From the NCBI RefSeq assembly GCF_007858435.1, contig NZ_VIGW01000007.1:102449-166448 (forward strand): a stretch of DNA of 64,000 bases. The letters are read 5' to 3'. The first letter of the stretch is position 1; each line of letters starts with the position of its first letter. Below the pieces are notes generated by a model. That model was not told where the DNA came from and ran no database searches. It worked only from the letters and a program-made list of their open reading frames with translations. Both the position numbers and the translations under genes were made by a program. This document shows, piece by piece, positions 1 through 7,890 of this stretch. Source of the DNA: Tsukamurella asaccharolytica (GTDB lineage: Bacteria > Actinomycetota > Actinomycetes > Mycobacteriales > Mycobacteriaceae).

Positions 1-11
1 ACGGGGCGAGG

Positions 12-548
12 TCACCCAAGGTCGGGTCTGACCATCCGCGACTCGTGGCACGACCACTCCTCGTCGATCTGCACGGCACCGTCGAGCTCGAACCGGTGCT
101 TGCGATAGAAGGCGAGCGCCCTGGCATTACCCGTCGCCAGCCACAGGTACGCCCCGTGCTCCCCGATCACCTCGTCCATCAGCGCCGCCGCAACGCCGGC
201 GCCGTGATGCTCGGGGAGAACGTTGAGGGACCAGAGCTGCGTCTTCGACGGTGCGCCGACGTCGCGCGCGGGCCCACCCGTCGCGAAACCGATGATCCTC
301 CCCGTCGCCGGGTGCACGGCGCACCGAGTACGGATGCCTTCGGCCTCCTGGCGATCCAGGCCGGCGACGATCCGTCGCCACCGATCCGTCCCGGCCGGCA
401 CGGTGAGGGCGTCGAGCTTCGCTCTGTCCACCAGGCCCGGGTACGTCACCCTCCAGACGTGGACGTGGACCTGCGCCAGCGCGACGGCGTCGCCGTCCTC
501 TGGCCGCCGGATCAGGTATCCGGTTGCCGTGTCTCTGCTCACCGCCAT
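12..548 (-). CDS. GNAT-family N-acetyltransferase
   Basis: A 178-residue protein with the acetyl-CoA-dependent N-acetyltransferase fold. After an N-terminal helix (AVALAQVHVHVWRVTYPGLV) comes a beta-strand/turn in which LNVLPEHHGAGVAAALMDEV matches the GNAT motif A acetyl-CoA pyrophosphate loop (Q/R-x-x-G-x-G/A). The C-terminal GNARALAFYRKHRFELDGAV is motif B. I start at the ATG at 548 because TACTGT lies 7 nt upstream, suggesting a leaderless message; an in-frame GTG at 575 is possible. The substrate cannot be read from the sequence. It stands alone, with tRNA-Pro about 150 bp upstream on the other strand. Confidence 0.85.
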   Translation of the reverse strand: MAVSRDTATGYLIRRPEDGDAVALAQVHVHVWRVTYPGLVDRAKLDALTVPAGTDRWRRIVAGLDRQEAEGIRTRCAVHPATGRIIGFATGGPARDVGAPSKTQLWSLNVLPEHHGAGVAAALMDEVIGEHGAYLWLATGNARALAFYRKHRFELDGAVQIDEEWSCHESRMVRPDLG

Positions 549-703
549 GCCGTGAACAGTAGTTCCGACTCCCACCGTGCTGCCCGCCCCGAGGCGATGG
601 TGGCCGCCGGCCGAGCCTGACGGGAGCCGGAGGGCTCACCTCGACGCGGGCGCGGTTCGCATCCTCGCCACGGGTACTCTTTACCTGGTCGCACACGCGA
701 TCA

Positions 704-777
704 CGGGATGTGGCGCAGCTTGGTAGCGCATTCGCTTTGGGAGCGAAGGGTCGCAGGTTCGAATCCTGTCATCCCGA
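704..777 (+). tRNA. tRNA-Pro (anticodon TGG)
   Basis: Full cloverleaf: acceptor stem CGGGATG (704-710) pairs with CATCCCG (770-776), with discriminator A777. The D arm contains AGCTTGGTAGCGC. The anticodon stem TTCGC/GCGAA encloses the loop TTTGGGA with anticodon TGG at 738-740. The T arm is GCAGG-TTCGAAT-CCTGT. No CCA is encoded (the next bases are CTG), so CCA must be added after transcription. Confidence 0.97.
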
Positions 778-874
778 CTGAGTCTGCACGGTGAAGCACG
801 GACGCTCCATCCCGAGACCGGGACGACTAACGGAATCCACCGGATCCCAATGGACGCAACGGTTCCGAGAGCGA

Positions 875-1213
875 CTAGGCGGCGTGTGATGGTGGCGCGT
901 CGAGGTCGTCGCAGAAGTAGAACGCCGCGCGGGGGAAGGTCGGAGATTCGGGCGGTGGCAACTGCTCCGACAACAGCCGGGACAGCGTCACCGAGTGATG
1001 AAACGGAAGGTCCGCAGGATCCGGCAAGGTGACGCTTCCGCCGGTCACGGGATGCCACGTGTCGTCGCCGACAGCGCGGCAGCGCATGCTCGCGCGCCCC
1101 GAGCGGTCACACTCGGTGACCACTTCGACGACACCGCTGACGCGGACGCCGTCCTCAGTGGGTAGCGATCTCTCGGTGTCGACGGTGGCGGTGAGTCGAT
1201 GCAGAGCTCTCAT
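875..1213 (-). CDS. hypothetical protein, 112 aa
   Basis: Not recognised. The start is supported by a ribosome-binding site, GAGGAAAG, about 6 nt before the ATG at 1213. The product is soluble and mixed beta-rich: the first 35 residues (RLTATVDTERSLPTEDGVRV) alternate hydrophobic and charged residues like a beta-sheet. The C-terminus has a proline-rich stretch (LPPPESPTFP) and an aromatic-acidic patch (FYFCDDLD). There is no signal peptide or membrane segment. It lies 140 bp downstream of hsp20 on the same strand and could be read through from it. Confidence 0.6.
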   Translation of the reverse strand: MRALHRLTATVDTERSLPTEDGVRVSGVVEVVTECDRSGRASMRCRAVGDDTWHPVTGGSVTLPDPADLPFHHSVTLSRLLSEQLPPPESPTFPRAAFYFCDDLDAPPSHAA

Positions 1214-1353
1214 GATTGGCTTTCCTCATGAACCCAAGGGCCGGCCTCAGGTGGGGTCGAGCTCGGGACCCCGACCAGCCCGTCACGGGCCCCGAGCAGA
1301 ACGTGGCGGCGCGGACCAGCGCAATGGCGCGTGGTCCGCACCGCCGTTCCTGT

Positions 1354-1845
1354 CTATTCGACGACCGCGCGCCCTGGTTCCCCGGTCACGCCCCCGGGCT
1401 CAACGGCGAGTTGCTCGCACGGCGACTCATCGGCTCCGTGCTCGACGACGATCTGGCGCGGCTTGGCCCGTTCAGCGATCGGGATGGTCACCGTAAGGAC
1501 GCCGTTGTCGTAGCGCGCTGCGATGCCCGCGGTGTCGATGCTCTCGCCAAGAGTGAGCTGCCGACGGTAGACGCCGGAGAACCGCTCACTGGTCAGCCAT
1601 CGAACGCCGGCATCAGACATCGTGGTCCGACGGCCGGTCAGGGTGAGGACGCCGTTCTCGACGTTCACCTCAATCGAACCGGGGTCCGCGCCCGGCAGAT
1701 CGGCAGTGAGGACGTAGTGATCATCCACCTGGTAGAGATCCATCGGCATGAACCGCGGCGACCGCGCCGATCCCGTTTGTCGACCGGCGGCGAGAAGCCC
1801 CTGAGCCAGGTCGTCGAAGTCAGAAAAAGGATCAAACCGAAGCAC
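1354..1845 (-). CDS. Hsp20/alpha-crystallin family small heat-shock protein
   Basis: A 163-residue ATP-independent chaperone that holds unfolding proteins. The N-terminal arm starts LRFDPFSDFDDLAQG, as in mycobacterial Hsp18-type proteins. The alpha-crystallin domain spans about residues 40-135 (DLYQVDDHYVLTADLPGADP, then IEVNVENGVLTLTGRR). The conserved A-x-x-x-n-G-V-L motif is ARYDNGVLTVTIP near residue 128, followed by a short tail. The GTG at 1845 is chosen because GGGAGGTG sits about 7 nt upstream and gives the usual N-terminus; longer upstream frames would read through the control region. A CIRCE element lies 74 bp upstream, so HrcA repression and heat induction are expected. Confidence 0.9.
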   Translation of the reverse strand: MLRFDPFSDFDDLAQGLLAAGRQTGSARSPRFMPMDLYQVDDHYVLTADLPGADPGSIEVNVENGVLTLTGRRTTMSDAGVRWLTSERFSGVYRRQLTLGESIDTAGIAARYDNGVLTVTIPIAERAKPRQIVVEHGADESPCEQLAVEPGGVTGEPGRAVVE

Positions 1846-1918
1846 AGCAAACACCTCCCGTAGTACCAGGCTGCCCGCCACCCTGACGGGCAACTCAATC
1901 AACTGTGCACTTCCATAT

Positions 1919-1945
1919 TTAGCACTCTCCGACCCCGAGTGCTAG
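1919..1945. promoter_or_regulatory. CIRCE element (HrcA operator) upstream of hsp20
   Basis: TTAGCACTC, nine bases, then GAGTGCTAG. This is the classic CIRCE inverted repeat (TTAGCACTC-N9-GAGTGCTAA) with one mismatch in the last base. It lies upstream of hsp20 on the minus strand, where TAAATA at its hsp20-proximal edge could be the -10. A second palindrome, TGATC-TG-GATCA (inside TGTGATCTGGATCATA, 1954-1969), lies just beyond and resembles half of a CRP-type site; its role is uncertain. Confidence 0.9.
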
Positions 1946-1996
1946 AAGAACTATGTGATCTGGATCATATTGTGACGGGGTTTTGGAGTGCTGCAC

Positions 1997-3181
1997 TCAC
2001 TGGTCGCGCGGGCGCCGAGGCTGCAGGAGTCCGCGAACGGCGATCCCCGCGACCAGCGCCCAGAAGGCGGCGCCGACGCCCGCCACCGTCGTCCCCGAGG
2101 CTGCGACGATGAACGTCACCGCGGCGGGGACGCGGGCGGATTCGTCCGCCATCGCGCCGGCGCACGCGGCGGCGAAAGCACCGACGAGGGCAACGCCCGC
2201 GACGGCCTGGATCACCCCCTCGGGCGCGGCCAGCACCACGGCGGTCAGGCCCGTGCTCAGCACGCCCAGAACGAGATTCGCGGCACCCGACGAGACTCCG
2301 GCGATCCATCGCCGAGAGGTGTCCTCCCCCGCATCGGGTCCCGCGGCGAGCGCCGCGCTGATCGCGGCGAGGTTGATCGCGTGCCCGCCGAAGGGTGCAC
2401 CGACGACGCTGCCGACGCCCGTCATCGCGAGCGAGGGCCGCCACGGCACCGAGTACCCGTAGCTCGCGAGCACCGCGACCCCGGGGATGTTCTGCGAGGC
2501 CATCGTCACGATGTACAGCGGCAGCACCACCCCGGTGAGCGCCTGCAGGGTGATCGACGGGGTGGTCCACTCGACGTGCGGGACCAGCTCCGCCGCCGCG
2601 GGGACGGCGTCGTCGCGCACGAGGGCCACCGCGATCACGGCGAGCGCCGTCACGAAGGCCAGCGGCACCGCCCACCGCGGGCGGAGCTTGAGCAGCACCA
2701 GCCACACCACCAGCACGGGTGCCACCGCCCACGGATGCTTCCCGAGCGCCGTGACCGGCGCGATGCACAGCGGCAGCAGCACACCGGCGAGCATGGCCTG
2801 GGCGATCGGGGTCGGGATCTTCTGCACCCAGCGCGCGAGGGTCGGCCAGAGTCCGGTGAGCACGAACAGCACGCCGCACACGACGAACGCGCCGACGGCG
2901 GCGGGCCAGCCGCCCGCGACGGCGCCGGTCGTGGCGAGCAGCGCCGCGCCGGGCGTCGACCAGGCGCTGATGATCGGCATCCGGTACCGCCACGACAGCA
3001 GCGCGGACGCCGCACCCATCGTGACCGTGACGGCCAGGAGGCCCGACGCCGCCTGCCCCGGGCTCGCGCCCATCGCCCGCAACCCGGCGAGCACGACCGC
3101 GAAGGCGGAGGTGTACCCCACCAGGGCGGTGACGACGCCGGCGCCGACCGGAACCATCGTTCCGTTCTCAGAACGTTCCAT
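1997..3181 (-). CDS. benE: BenE-family benzoate/H+ symporter-like transporter
   Basis: An integral membrane protein of about 394 residues with 11-12 predicted helices. Family marks are VTALVGYTSAFAVVLAGLRA near the N-terminus, WRYRMPIISAWSTPGAALLA (the substrate-region signature of BenE), and AFGGHAINLAAISAALAAGP in the middle. BenE proteins import benzoate with protons, but family members vary in substrate and no benzoate-degradation genes are visible nearby. Start: ATG at 3181; the ATG at 3157 (MVPVGAG) is an alternative and would leave the whole operator untranslated. It is divergent from the XRE-cupin gene across only 22 bp, so the regulator probably controls both. Confidence 0.85.
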   Translation of the reverse strand: MERSENGTMVPVGAGVVTALVGYTSAFAVVLAGLRAMGASPGQAASGLLAVTVTMGAASALLSWRYRMPIISAWSTPGAALLATTGAVAGGWPAAVGAFVVCGVLFVLTGLWPTLARWVQKIPTPIAQAMLAGVLLPLCIAPVTALGKHPWAVAPVLVVWLVLLKLRPRWAVPLAFVTALAVIAVALVRDDAVPAAAELVPHVEWTTPSITLQALTGVVLPLYIVTMASQNIPGVAVLASYGYSVPWRPSLAMTGVGSVVGAPFGGHAINLAAISAALAAGPDAGEDTSRRWIAGVSSGAANLVLGVLSTGLTAVVLAAPEGVIQAVAGVALVGAFAAACAGAMADESARVPAAVTFIVAASGTTVAGVGAAFWALVAGIAVRGLLQPRRPRDQ

Positions 3182-3191
3182 GAACAGAACG
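3163..3191. promoter_or_regulatory. operator array between benE and its XRE-cupin regulator
   Basis: CGTTCT-C-AGAACG (3163-3175) is a perfect inverted repeat. GTTC-CAT-GAAC (3175-3185) follows directly, then another AGAACG half-site (3186-3191). The half-sites recur about every 10-11 bp, one helical turn. The array abuts the regulator's -10-like TAGCAT (3192-3197) and covers the start of benE, so one bound protein could block both directions. Confidence 0.6.
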
Positions 3192-3203
3192 TAGCATGGG
3201 GCC

Positions 3204-3716
3204 ATGCCCTCCCCTGACATCGGCGCCCGACTCCGCGAGCTGCGCAGCGAGCGCGGACTCAGCCTGTCCGAGCTCGCCCGCCGCGCCGGCGTGGGCAAGG
3301 GCTCGCTCTCGGAGATCGAGGCGGGCGGGCGCAACCCGACGGTCGAGACGCTCTACGCGCTCTGCGGGCCGCTCGACGTGCCGCTCACGGCCCTGGTCGG
3401 CGAGTCTCCGGGCGCACACAGCGTGGCCGACGGGGGCATGCGCACCGTCCTCCTGTCCGTCCGCCACCTACCGCACGTCACAGTCGAGGTCTTCCGGCTC
3501 GAGTTCCCCGCCGGTTCCGATCACGTCTCCCCCGGGCACGGCCCGGCCGTCCGGGAGCACCTCACGGTGGTCGACGGTGCCCTGACTGTCGGCCCAGTAG
3601 GGGCCGAATCGACGGTGCACCAGGGTGATACACGCTCGTGGACCAGCGATGGCCCGCACCGGTTCGCCACCGTCGGCGGCGCCGAAGCGGTCGTGGTGAT
3701 CACCACCCCGCGCTAG
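3204..3716 (+). CDS. XRE-family transcriptional regulator with C-terminal cupin domain
   Basis: A 170-residue regulator. The HTH is at residues 6-60 (IGARLRELRSERGLSLSELA, then GVGKGSLSEIEAGGRNPTVE), typical Xre/HTH_3. A small cupin follows at about 95-168 (PGHGPAVREHLTVVDGALTV), likely an effector pocket. TAGCAT ends exactly 6 nt before the ATG, suggesting a leaderless mRNA. It is divergent from benE and flanked by a GTTC/GAAC half-site array, so local and auto-repression are likely. Its TAG stop shares the tetranucleotide CTAG with the stop of the convergent lipoprotein gene. Confidence 0.88.
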   Translation: MPSPDIGARLRELRSERGLSLSELARRAGVGKGSLSEIEAGGRNPTVETLYALCGPLDVPLTALVGESPGAHSVADGGMRTVLLSVRHLPHVTVEVFRLEFPAGSDHVSPGHGPAVREHLTVVDGALTVGPVGAESTVHQGDTRSWTSDGPHRFATVGGAEAVVVITTPR

Positions 3717-4306
3717 AAGGTCTCCGCGCCCCGCGAGCTGACCACCATGCCGTGCCCGGTCGTGCGGTTCGTGAACGCGGTGCCGTACTCGTTGGCGACG
3801 ATGAACCAGCCGCGCGCCGTGTACGTCGCGTAATCGAGCGTCACCGGGTCGATCGCGCCGAGGTTGCCCAGCACGTAGGAGAGCTCGCCGTCCCTGGTGA
3901 CGTTGACGCCGTTGGCCTCGTCACCGGACTCCGTCCGGGGGCGGGGCTGGTCGAAGACGAGTTGGCAGCCCGCGCTGATCTCACTGATCTGGCACCGGGC
4001 CCGGCCACTCCGGGTCTGGATGAAGGTGAAGCCGTTCCCGTTGTCGGGCAGGGCGATCGCCGTGGCCGCCGCACCGGACGCCGGTGCGCTACTGGACGCC
4101 GGTGCCGTCGTCGTCGCGGTGCTCGTCGTGGTCGCGGTGCTCGTCGTGGTCACCGGCGCGGGCGTGGCGGGCGCGGGAGTCGCGATACCCGGGCCGGCGC
4201 CGCCGCGGATCACCGTGACGCCGGCGCCGTTCCCCGACACCGTGGCCGAGCATCCCGCGAGGAGCGCGCAGCCACACACCACCGCCGGCACGTACCGTGC
4301 GCGCAT
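3713..4306 (-). CDS. putative lipoprotein, 197 aa
   Basis: Secreted lipid-anchored protein of unknown function. The signal peptide RYVPAVVCGCALLAGC ends in lipobox LLAGC, then SATVSGNG. A low-complexity Thr/Pro/Ala/Ser linker (residues about 35-75, TPAPATPAPVTTTSTATTTS) follows, as in many mycobacterial cell-wall lipoproteins. The globular C-terminal half has two cysteines (RARCQISEISAGCQLVF) that could form a disulphide. The start at 4306 is fixed by GGAGG 5 nt upstream. It is convergent with the XRE-cupin gene, sharing CTAG as both stop codons. Confidence 0.8.
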   Translation of the reverse strand: MRARYVPAVVCGCALLAGCSATVSGNGAGVTVIRGGAGPGIATPAPATPAPVTTTSTATTTSTATTTAPASSSAPASGAAATAIALPDNGNGFTFIQTRSGRARCQISEISAGCQLVFDQPRPRTESGDEANGVNVTRDGELSYVLGNLGAIDPVTLDYATYTARGWFIVANEYGTAFTNRTTGHGMVVSSRGAETF

Positions 4307-4433
4307 CCGGGCCTCCGCTTCGTCGTCACTTCTGCCACAACAGTAGACTTCAATCCCTCTCGACGCACGCATGGTCGCTCCCCGGGCGCGAGCCCCACCG
4401 CACCGTCCTCGTGGCGGCGGACCGTCGCGAGGT

Positions 4434-5201
4434 TCACCGCAGCAACCCCAGCAGCGGCCGTCCGTCGGGTCCGACGTGCACGTGCACCCGCGCGCCGAAA
4501 TGCTCGCCGATGAGGTCCGCAGTGAGGACCTCCCGCGGAGCGCCGGCAGCGGCGACCCGCCCGTCGGCCAGGAGCACCAGACGATCCGCGTACTGCCCCG
4601 CCAGGGTGAGGTCGTGGATCGTGGTTACCACCGTGAGACCGTCGGCGCGGCGCAGCTCGTCGATCAGGTCCATGACCTGCTGCTGGTGCCCGATATCGAG
4701 GGCCGTCGTCGGCTCGTCGAGCAGGAGGAGCGGCGCCTGCTGGGCCAGAGCCCGGGCGAGCACCGCACGTTGTCGCTCGCCGCCGGACAAGTGCGTGATG
4801 TCGCGCGCGGCGAACTCCTCGAGCCCCAGGCGGCCGAGCACGTCCCGCACGATCCGGCGGTCCGTGCCGCTCTCGCGACCGAGGTACGGGATGTAGGGCG
4901 ACCGGCCGAGCAGCGCGTACTCGAAGACCGTCATCCCCTCCGGCAGGAGCGGCGACTGCGGCGCGTAGGCCATCGACCGTGCGCGCTCGCGGGGCGAGCG
5001 CCGCCGCGGGTCGGCACCGTCGATCGCGATCGCTCCCCCGCTCCGCACCAGTCCCAGGACGGCCCGCAGCAGCGTCGACTTCCCGGCTCCGTTCGGCCCG
5101 ACGATCGCCGTCCAGGTGCCCGACGGTGCCGCCAGCGTCACGTTGTGCAGCACCCGCCGGCCGTCGAGCGACACCTCCACACCGGAGAGCTCCACCCTCA
5201 T
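4434..5201 (-). CDS. FecE/HmuV-type ABC transporter ATP-binding protein
   Basis: A 255-residue cytoplasmic ATPase for metal-chelate import. Walker A is GPNGAGKST (about residue 35), the signature LSGGERQRA (about 137), Walker B LLLLDEPTTALD (about 158), and the H-loop is in VVTTIHDLT. It overlaps the permease stop by 4 bp (ATGA), so it is the last gene of a translationally coupled binding protein-permease-ATPase operon. The family handles Fe(III)-siderophores, haem or cobalamin; nothing in the sequence separates these. Confidence 0.92.
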   Translation of the reverse strand: MRVELSGVEVSLDGRRVLHNVTLAAPSGTWTAIVGPNGAGKSTLLRAVLGLVRSGGAIAIDGADPRRRSPRERARSMAYAPQSPLLPEGMTVFEYALLGRSPYIPYLGRESGTDRRIVRDVLGRLGLEEFAARDITHLSGGERQRAVLARALAQQAPLLLLDEPTTALDIGHQQQVMDLIDELRRADGLTVVTTIHDLTLAGQYADRLVLLADGRVAAAGAPREVLTADLIGEHFGARVHVHVGPDGRPLLGLLR

Positions 5202-6262
5202 ACGCCGCCCCGGCCGCGCATCGATCGCAACACGAGAACGAAGAAGGGCCCGCCCACGAACGCCGTGACCACGCCGAGCGGCAGCTCGCCCGGCGCGACG
5301 GCGGTGCGGGCGAGCACGTCGGCGAGCACCAGGAAAGCGGCGCCCGCCAGCAGGGACAGCGGCAGTACCGCGCGATACGACACCCCGGCCAGCCGCCGCA
5401 CCACGTGCGGCACCACGATGCCCACGAACCCGATGAGCCCGCCGACCGCGACCGCGACGGCGGTGGCCAGCGACGCCGCGGCCAACACCAGGATCCGGAC
5501 CCGGCGGGCGGAGACGCCGAGCGCCGTGGCCTCTTCGTCACCGACGCCGAGAACGTCGAGCAATCGGCCGTGCAGCAGGAGCACCACCACCGAGACCGCG
5601 GCGTAGGGCAGCACCGTCCACAACCGCGGACCATCGGCGGCCGCGACACCGCCCAACACCCACGAGTAGATCCGCTGCAGTTCCTGCGCGTCGCGCTGCA
5701 TGAGGAAGGTCTGCACGGCGCCGAGGAACGCCGAGACCGCCACGCCCGCGAGGAGCAGCGTGGCCGTGCCGTGTCCGCCGGCGACGCTGCCGAGCCCGTA
5801 CGCCAGCGCGACACCCGCGAGCGCGCCGACGAACGCGGCGACCGGCACCGTCGCCGCGGCGTCGCCCGGGAGCAGCACGATGGTCGCGGTCGCGCCGACT
5901 CCGGCGCCCGCGGCGGCGCCGAGGAGGTACGGGTCGGCCAGCGGATTGCGGAACACGCCCTGGTAGCCCGCGCCGGCGACCGCGAGCAGGCCGCCCACCA
6001 GCGCGGCGGCCAGCACCCGGGGTAGCCGGATCTGCAGCAGCACGTTCACCTGCAGCGGCGTGAGCCCCGAATCGACGTGGATGCCCGGCAGTCGATCGAG
6101 CAGCTCCAGCAGTATCGCGCGCCCGGGGAGGTCGGCCGCGCCCACCAGCAACCCGGCGGTCATCGCGCCCAGTACAGCGACGACGGCGAGGAGCATCGGC
6201 ACCGGCCGCAGTCCGCTCGCGTGCTGCGCCGGCCGCACCCTCTCGATGACGGGGGCGCTCAC
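5198..6262 (-). CDS. FecCD-family ABC transporter permease
   Basis: A 354-residue permease with about 10 helices. Family marks include GAGYQGVFRNPLADPYLLGA (the conserved A/G-x-x-x-Q-x-x-x-x-N-P-L-A-x-P motif of FecCD/BtuC proteins), GLIGFVGIVVPHVVRRL (the loop that docks on the ATPase) and a C-terminal GELPLGVVTAFVGGPFFVLV. The GTG at 6262 overlaps the binding-protein stop (GTGA), giving coupled translation; a single FecCD gene implies a homodimeric channel. No upstream cobalamin riboswitch is visible. Confidence 0.9.
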   Translation of the reverse strand: MSAPVIERVRPAQHASGLRPVPMLLAVVAVLGAMTAGLLVGAADLPGRAILLELLDRLPGIHVDSGLTPLQVNVLLQIRLPRVLAAALVGGLLAVAGAGYQGVFRNPLADPYLLGAAAGAGVGATATIVLLPGDAAATVPVAAFVGALAGVALAYGLGSVAGGHGTATLLLAGVAVSAFLGAVQTFLMQRDAQELQRIYSWVLGGVAAADGPRLWTVLPYAAVSVVVLLLHGRLLDVLGVGDEEATALGVSARRVRILVLAAASLATAVAVAVGGLIGFVGIVVPHVVRRLAGVSYRAVLPLSLLAGAAFLVLADVLARTAVAPGELPLGVVTAFVGGPFFVLVLRSMRGRGGV

Positions 6263-7188
6263 CCGCCCGCCGGCACCTTCTGCGCCGCCACGGCGACGGC
6301 GGCACCGACCGCGCGGTAGAAGTCCGGGAGCCGGGGGCCCCAGCGCGACGTGACATCGGCGGGCAACTCGACGACGGTGCCGTCCCGGACGGCCCGGAGA
6401 TCGCGCCACCCCGGGCGTTCGGCCACCACGCCCGCACTCTGGCCGCAGCACTGCGCATCCGCGAGGAAGACGAGCGCGGGATCCGCCTGCAGCAGGGCCT
6501 CGCGGGAGAGCTGGGGGTACCCGGATCCCGACCGATCCGCGGCGTCGGCGACGTTCTGCAAACCGAAGGCGCCGTACACCGTGCCGATGAACGTCGAGGA
6601 CGTCACCGTGAACAGCTGCGGATCGAGCTCGTGGAAGTAGGTGAGCGGCACAGCGGGACGCGGGGTGGTGCGGACGACCTCGTCGATCGCGGATCGCATC
6701 CGGTCGACGACCACCTTCGCCTGGTCCGCCCGCCCCGTGGCGGTGCCGAGGTCGGTGATCTGGCCGTAGACCTCGTCGAGGTTCTTCGCCGCGGGTTCCA
6801 CGAGCACCGGGATCCGCACCTTCTGCAGGGCCGCGACGATGCCGCCCTGATCGTTCGAGACGATCACCAGATCCGGTGCGTAGCCGATGATCGCCTCGGC
6901 GTTCGGCGTGAAGCCCGACAACGCGGTCCGCGGCGCCTGCGCCGGGTACGTCGACTGGTCGTCGACGGCGACCACCTGCCCTCCGGCGCCGATCGCGAAG
7001 AGGGTCTCCGTGTGCGTGGGCGCGAGCGAGACGATCCGCTGCGGCGCCGCGGGGATCGTGACCGCGCCGTTCGCGGCGTCGATGGTGACCGTTCTCCCCT
7101 GGGGTTCCGCCTGCTGGGCCGCACCGCAGCCCGCGGCGAGCAGGGCGATCGTCAGCAGTGCGAGCGGTCCTCGGATCCGGGCGCGCAT
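6259..7188 (-). CDS. ABC transporter substrate-binding lipoprotein (FecB/BtuF type)
   Basis: A 309-residue periplasmic metal-receptor-type binding protein. Lipoprotein signal with box LLAAGC (about residues 15-20). N-terminal lobe RIVSLAPTHTETLFAIGAGG and GFTPNAEAIIGYAPDLVIVS are classic for the helical-backbone metal receptor fold. The C-terminal lobe has YPQLSREALLQADPALVFLA. The start at 7188 follows GGAGGAGGAACG. First gene of the three-gene ABC operon; divergent from the peptidase E-like gene across 54 bp. Confidence 0.9.
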   Translation of the reverse strand: MRARIRGPLALLTIALLAAGCGAAQQAEPQGRTVTIDAANGAVTIPAAPQRIVSLAPTHTETLFAIGAGGQVVAVDDQSTYPAQAPRTALSGFTPNAEAIIGYAPDLVIVSNDQGGIVAALQKVRIPVLVEPAAKNLDEVYGQITDLGTATGRADQAKVVVDRMRSAIDEVVRTTPRPAVPLTYFHELDPQLFTVTSSTFIGTVYGAFGLQNVADAADRSGSGYPQLSREALLQADPALVFLADAQCCGQSAGVVAERPGWRDLRAVRDGTVVELPADVTSRWGPRLPDFYRAVGAAVAVAAQKVPAGG

Positions 7189-7242
7189 CGTTCCTCCTCC
7201 GGTTCGTCGGCTCAGTCTCCCAGAGTGGGTATCGTCGCGATC

Positions 7243-7881
7243 GTGAACCTGCTGCTGCTCTCGCTCAACGCCGGAGCCCTCCCCGGCTTCCTCCGCCGGC
7301 ACACCGGCCGGGATCCGGGCGCGCTACGGCTCGGCTACATCGACGATGCCGCAGCACCGCACGCCGACCAGCCGTTCGCCTCGTTCGAGTGGAACCAGCT
7401 CACCGATCTCGGCTTCCGGCTGACCCGGATGACCCTCGCGACGTACACGGCCGCGGGCGATTTCGATTCCGACCTGAACACCGTCGACGCCGTCTACGTC
7501 GCCGGCGGCCACACCTTCGTCCTTCTCGGCGCCCTGCAGGGCAACGGCACCGGCGAGGTGCTCAAGACCCGGGTCCGTGCGGGCCTCCCCTACATCGGGC
7601 TCAGCGCCGGCTCCGTGGTGGCCGGGCCGAACGTCGAGCCGGTCGCGCCGCTCGACGATCCCGCCGACGCCCCCGGTGTCACCGACTACACCGGGCTGGG
7701 CCTGGTCGACACCGTCGTCGTCCCGCACGCCGACGGCGCCCTCCCGCCCTATCCACGGGCGCTGATCGACGACGTGGTCCGCACCTACGGCGACCGGTTT
7801 CCACTGACGCGCGTCAACGACGATCAGGCGCTCCTCGTGGAGAACGGCGTCTCGACGCTGATCCCCTCGACCATCAGCTGA
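7243..7881 (+). CDS. peptidase E-like serine hydrolase (S51 family)
   Basis: A 212-residue class I glutamine-amidotransferase-like protein related to alpha-aspartyl dipeptidase. The nucleophile is in YIGLSAGSVVAG (Ser121, elbow with the family's S-A-G), with a candidate catalytic His162 in VVVPHADG. The N-terminal half has the VDAVYVAGGHTFVLL strand-turn of S51 proteins. The start is the GTG at 7243, where TATCGT ends 7 nt upstream (leaderless); an in-frame GTG at 7225 is a weaker choice. It may cleave Asp-X dipeptides or be a divergent S51 hydrolase. Confidence 0.78.
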   Translation: MNLLLLSLNAGALPGFLRRHTGRDPGALRLGYIDDAAAPHADQPFASFEWNQLTDLGFRLTRMTLATYTAAGDFDSDLNTVDAVYVAGGHTFVLLGALQGNGTGEVLKTRVRAGLPYIGLSAGSVVAGPNVEPVAPLDDPADAPGVTDYTGLGLVDTVVVPHADGALPPYPRALIDDVVRTYGDRFPLTRVNDDQALLVENGVSTLIPSTIS

Positions 7882-7890
7882 CCGCTGCCG

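Noticed and set aside
1954-1969. CRP site TGTGA-N6-TCATA upstream of hsp20
   Set aside because: Only one half matches well and it lies 9 bp beyond CIRCE; kept as a remark under CIRCE rather than as a feature.
6240-7242. Cobalamin riboswitch for the FecBCD-type operon
   Set aside because: The gap before the binding-protein gene is 54 bp with no conserved riboswitch core, so vitamin B12 specificity cannot be claimed.
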